NCBI GenBank assembly: GCA_032988165.1 | Contig: JANTQF010000029.1 | Coordinates: 62,001-126,000 of the forward strand | Length of the DNA stretch: 64,000 nt | DNA from: Emmonsiellopsis sp. PD_33 | Taxonomy: Eukaryota; Ascomycota; Eurotiomycetes; Onygenales; Ajellomycetaceae | Direction of reading: 5' to 3' | Shown here: positions 60,775 through 64,000 of the stretch, piece by piece | How the letters are laid out: the number at the start of each line of letters is the position of its first letter | Numbering within the stretch: position 1 is the stretch's first letter | Translations under genes and position numbers: made by a program | The notes under the pieces: generated by a model | Seen by the model: the letters and a program-made list of their open reading frames with translations, nothing else | Database searches by the model: none | What the model was told of the DNA's origin: nothing

Positions 60775-61561
60775 GGGTGGTGTGTGTCTTTCTTGGGGGG
60801 GAAATCTTTTGTTTGCTTTACTCCCTCAGCTATATAGGTTTCATGCTGAGCTAGTTTGTTTTGGGGGGGAGGGGATCGGTGCTGATAGCTGTATTATATG
60901 TGGCTTGGAATATTATATCTGTCTGTCTATCGGTTTATTTATCTATCTATCTGTCTACCTTTATCAATTTCATCTGAGTGGGATGCATTCACCTGAATAC
61001 GGACCATACAATCTTCTACGGCTTACTTCTAAAGCCCGCCATCGTCTCAAATATCTTGAAAGCTATATATACTATTTATTATAATTATGTTCTCCTTTCC
61101 ACAAGTTGTTTCTAAGTACAAAAGTGTTCTGTTCTGTGCACAGGAGTATGTATGTACAGATTATATCGTTTATCGTGTACACTTATCAGCCCCACCTTCT
61201 TCTTCTTCTTCTTCTTCTCAAAGAAGACTCCAGAATCCAAAGCCTCCAAACTAGACGGGTGCAAAACCCTAACCCGCCATGAAAGAAAGCTAGGTAGCTC
61301 AAAACGGCGGGGGGAAAGTAATAGCGCAATATTGAAAATCCGTAACATCATGCTTTTGTATATCCAGAGCTAGCCAGCCCCATTAAATAAATGCATCAGA
61401 ATACGGGATAACAACCGCCTCTAATAGGGGTAGAAAGCGGAAAACCGGGGCGGAATGAGGGCTCTGCGTCATCGGAGGATGGGTATTATTTATAAAAATC
61501 GTCGAGTATAATAGAGTGGTACAGTAGTGTGGTAAGTAAGTTTGGAATTGCAAACAAATTC
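60775..61561. other. Intergenic spacer with simple repeats
   Basis: These 787 bp include a TCTG/TCTA tract near 60,917-60,961 and the (CTT)n tract annotated separately. It lies between two convergent genes. No gene is seen. Confidence 0.5.
61196..61218 (+). repeat. (CTT)n microsatellite
   Basis: About seven and a half CTT units run without interruption. The tract is in the convergent spacer 3' of the zinc regulator gene. Confidence 0.9.
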
Positions 61562-63478
61562 CTACTTGGTCGTTAAAAGCATAGCGGTATCCTGGTATGG
61601 AGCTACGAGAGATGGGCGTCTATATGGAGGTTCGAATTGTGGGAGGGGGAATTGTTCCAAGCTAGGTGAGGATAAAGGTCCGGGTGAGAGGGTGCCTTCT
61701 TTGTGTGTTGTTTTTAGATGTCGTTTGAGTTGGTCTATGACATAGGTTAGGGACCAAGTTTCCTGTCGTTTCACAAAGGCAGGGACATACCTGGCCGGGT
61801 AAAGCTTTTTGTACAGCCGGGAAAGTGGCATTTGTGTTTGCGGACACCGTGAGCTGTATTTAGTGGTCAGAACTACATAGTGTTAAATTTAAGCCGAATC
61901 CTAGACTTACTAAGCCTGTGGCTAGACATATTGGAGGACTAGATCGTGACCATTAGCAGGTTTCCAACGACAATTCGCAGAATAAGTAGCTTACATCTCC
62001 GGTTTCAAAGTTACAGCCTGGATGGTTGCATTTGAAGGGCTTTTCGCCAGTGTGTGTTCGCATGTGCGTTTCTAGTTGTTGTTAATTAGAATAAGTCCGA
62101 TCGTTTTAGAGAGGTAACACTCACTCAATTCGCTACTATCCGTAAACGATTTTTGGCACATTTTGCAAGTGTATGGCTTCTCCCCGCGATGACTCCTCTC
62201 GTGCCTTTCTAACGTTGCCTGCCTGGCAAACGGCTTCCTACAAACTGAACACTGGAAGCCTTTGTCTAAATCGGATTAAGCGGTTAGTCTATGCGCAAGC
62301 CAGAAATTGGCATTAAGAGTGAGTAACAACGTACGGTTACTGTGCGTCAGAAAGTGTCCCTGGAGTTTAGATTTCTGCGAGAACGGTTCATCGGGTCGAT
62401 GGCAGCCTTCCCAACTGCAGTAGTAACCATGGCCCTGGGATCCCTCCATGGTTCCAACATGGTTTTGGATTAAATGGTCTTGAAGCTGTCCCGCATCAGA
62501 AAACGAAGCCCCACATATCGTACTCCCTGTCTTGTTCTTTAATCGACATTTGCAAATGTGTAGCTCCCCGACGGGCCCCAGCTCGGGACTAGTTAGGGCT
62601 GATGTAACGTCTTTAGGTGGCGGACTCGAGAACGGGCTTGATTTTGGGTGTACCGAGTCTAAACCTGACGAAGTAGGACGGCTGGAATGGTGTGATATTT
62701 GAGAGAGGTCTTTGTGGACGTGGTCAGGTAAGATGTCGCACGGTAGCTTGAAAATGCCGTCGAGTTGGGCGTATCGGTTGTGGAATTGAGGGTAGGACTC
62801 CATTGGTATGAAGCCGAGAAATTCATCGGGGTTGCAGTCTGAAAAAACAGGGCCAAAATGGGATTGGTGGTTACAGTCGTCGAGTGTCGGACACAGGTCA
62901 AGAGGATGGTTCATATTTGGGTCAGACGATCCTGACGGACCCGATATTGCTGACTGATCGAATGAACAGCCATGACCGTGGTGATGGGTCTGGTATCCAT
63001 AGTTCCTTGTCCCTATCGATGTTTCTGACGTGAAAAAATCGTTTATCGAATGCATATTGTGGAAAGTGTTGGATCCGTCGTTGTGTTGGGTATGAAAAGA
63101 TTGAAAAGTTGAAGGGTTTGTGTCGGGTACGAAATGTTCTGTATTCCAATTGAAGCAGCCGTCTTGGTTCAGGAAATCACAGATATCATTATCAATATCA
63201 GCATGGCCCTCACTGATGCAGTTTTTGTCGAAGCAAACCGGAGCCACCCCTTGACATTCCTGCTCGTCGCAGTGTATTTCTGAACAGACTGTCGAGGCAT
63301 TACAGGCAACGAAACCGTCGCAGACGGACGAGCACTCAACAGAACAGTCATCTCCAGTACAACAAGGGTCTGTTATTGGACAAGGGGTGTAGACGGGACA
63401 GTGGTCTGAATGGGAAGCCCCCCAGCAGGCAGAGGGGTCGATGCAGGCTGGCTCGGACGCGGGGTTTTCGGAGGCCAT
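61562..63478 (-). CDS. zafA: Zinc-responsive C2H2 transcription activator (ZafA/Zap1 type)
   Basis: Model: exons 63478-62335, 62265-62125, 62071-61995, 61938-61911, 61853-61791 and 61734-61562; 541 aa, every junction in phase. A. fumigatus ZafA is about the same length. Residues 10-90 are very Cys-rich (CPVYTPCPITDPCC and similar), a likely zinc-sensing region. Six fingers follow: two atypical (HICKCRL... and YYCSWEGC...) and four regular (FQCSVCRKPFARQ, YTCKMCQKSFTDSS, FKCNHPGCNFETGD, HKCHFPGCTKSFTRP). The linker THTGEKPF is present. ZafA switches on zinc-uptake transporters when zinc is scarce and acts in the nucleus. Introns cut through the finger region; exon 4 is only 28 nt, so naive gene calls truncate the protein after finger two. 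I start at ATG 63478, since the longer frame upstream has no ATG. Confidence 0.93.
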
Positions 63479-64000
63479 GTTGACGGGTGTCGGGTGGTAT
63501 TTAAGGCCACACAATCTACCTATGCGCAGGTGCTATGGCATATATTAAAGCTACCGGCAAATAGGAGCCCAATAAGCATGGATTGTGAGAGGTGGATGCT
63601 GGGTCCCGGAAAATGCGTCTGTGTGTCCTGGAGGAGGCGCAAAGCTGTCAGCAAAACACGAAAAGCGGCAGTGTGTTACCCACCAGCAGAGATGTCTTCA
63701 TAGCACGAACCCACCGTGGCCTGGCAGCTGTAGCGATCGAGAAGAAAACCGAGCAAGATCGTGCCAGGCGAGGGGCGGAGGCGGAGTTGGCGGGCGCGAG
63801 AAAGCGCATTGGGGACCTTGGGGGCGATGCTCCAGTAACAAATGGCGGATTAGTTACAGAGTGAGATAGCGAACGAGCGAGCGGCAGAGAGAAAAGAGAC
63901 GGCGGCCACTTAGCCAGACGACGAGGGCTCAAATCAAGCAGCGCCGACTGAAGCCACCCACGCGGGTATCTTAGCTGTCATGTCATCGATGCAGTTCAGC
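63479..64000. promoter_or_regulatory. Upstream region of the zinc regulator gene, to window edge
   Basis: These 522 bp upstream of the zafA start hold its promoter and leader. Short overlapping frames at 63,585-63,932 on both strands are not supported as genes. Confidence 0.5.
63815..63820 (-). promoter_or_regulatory. Candidate zinc-response (CAAGGT) site
   Basis: The plus strand reads ACCTTG, that is CAAGGT on the coding strand of zafA, about 340 bp before its start codon. CAAGGT-type motifs are reported as ZafA targets in Aspergillus. One six-base match is weak evidence, so autoregulation is only a suggestion. Confidence 0.25.

Overview
The window is a filamentous ascomycete chromosome segment, most likely Eurotiomycetes (Aspergillus/Penicillium-like). 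The support is short spliceosomal introns (about 50-100 nt, GTNNGT donors, CTAAC/CTGAC-type branch sites), a Zn2Cys6 regulator, fungal-type plant-wall enzymes, a ZafA-type zinc regulator and an FlbC-like C2H2 protein. I rebuilt exon structures by hand from splice sites and reading phase. Every multi-exon model below closes in frame, but none is backed by transcript data or a database search.

Layout. 1.7-3.7 kb: Zn2Cys6 transcription factor. 4.1-6.0 kb: secreted protein-arginine deiminase-like enzyme (minus). 7.2-9.7 kb: kynurenine formamidase (minus) and eIF3 subunit h (plus), divergent from a 256-bp promoter. 11.4-18.6 kb: one very large low-complexity gene (minus, 2,253 aa) with about 20 Trp/Lys modules. 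22.8-28.8 kb: pectin-related block with a decayed CE1-type esterase, a PL1 pectate lyase and a PL9 pectate lyase. 29.9-35.5 kb: a double HMG-box mitochondrial-type protein and the Prp5 splicing helicase, divergent. 36.7-38.1 kb: GH27 alpha-galactosidase. 38.1-50.5 kb: a gene-poor stretch of 12.4 kb holding an unrecognised decayed reading frame and two related TAA-flanked inverted-repeat elements, one inside the other. 50.5-51.5 kb: C2H2 regulator with a long upstream region. 54.3-56.2 kb: DUF3824-type Arg/Ser-rich protein. 57.1-59.1 kb: 4-coumarate-CoA-ligase-like enzyme with a peroxisomal C-terminus. 59.8-60.8 kb: unknown protein with a mitochondrial-looking N-terminus. 61.6-63.5 kb: zinc-responsive regulator (ZafA type).

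How the genes fit together. The secreted enzymes between 22.8 and 38.1 kb (PL1, PL9, GH27 and the dead esterase) would all act on pectin and its side chains, but two housekeeping genes sit between them, so this is a neighbourhood rather than an operon-like unit. No secondary-metabolite core enzyme, CRISPR, rRNA or convincing tRNA gene was seen. The best candidates for undescribed biology are the 2,253-aa Trp/Lys repeat protein, the nested inverted-repeat elements in the gene desert, and the extracellular arginine deiminase.
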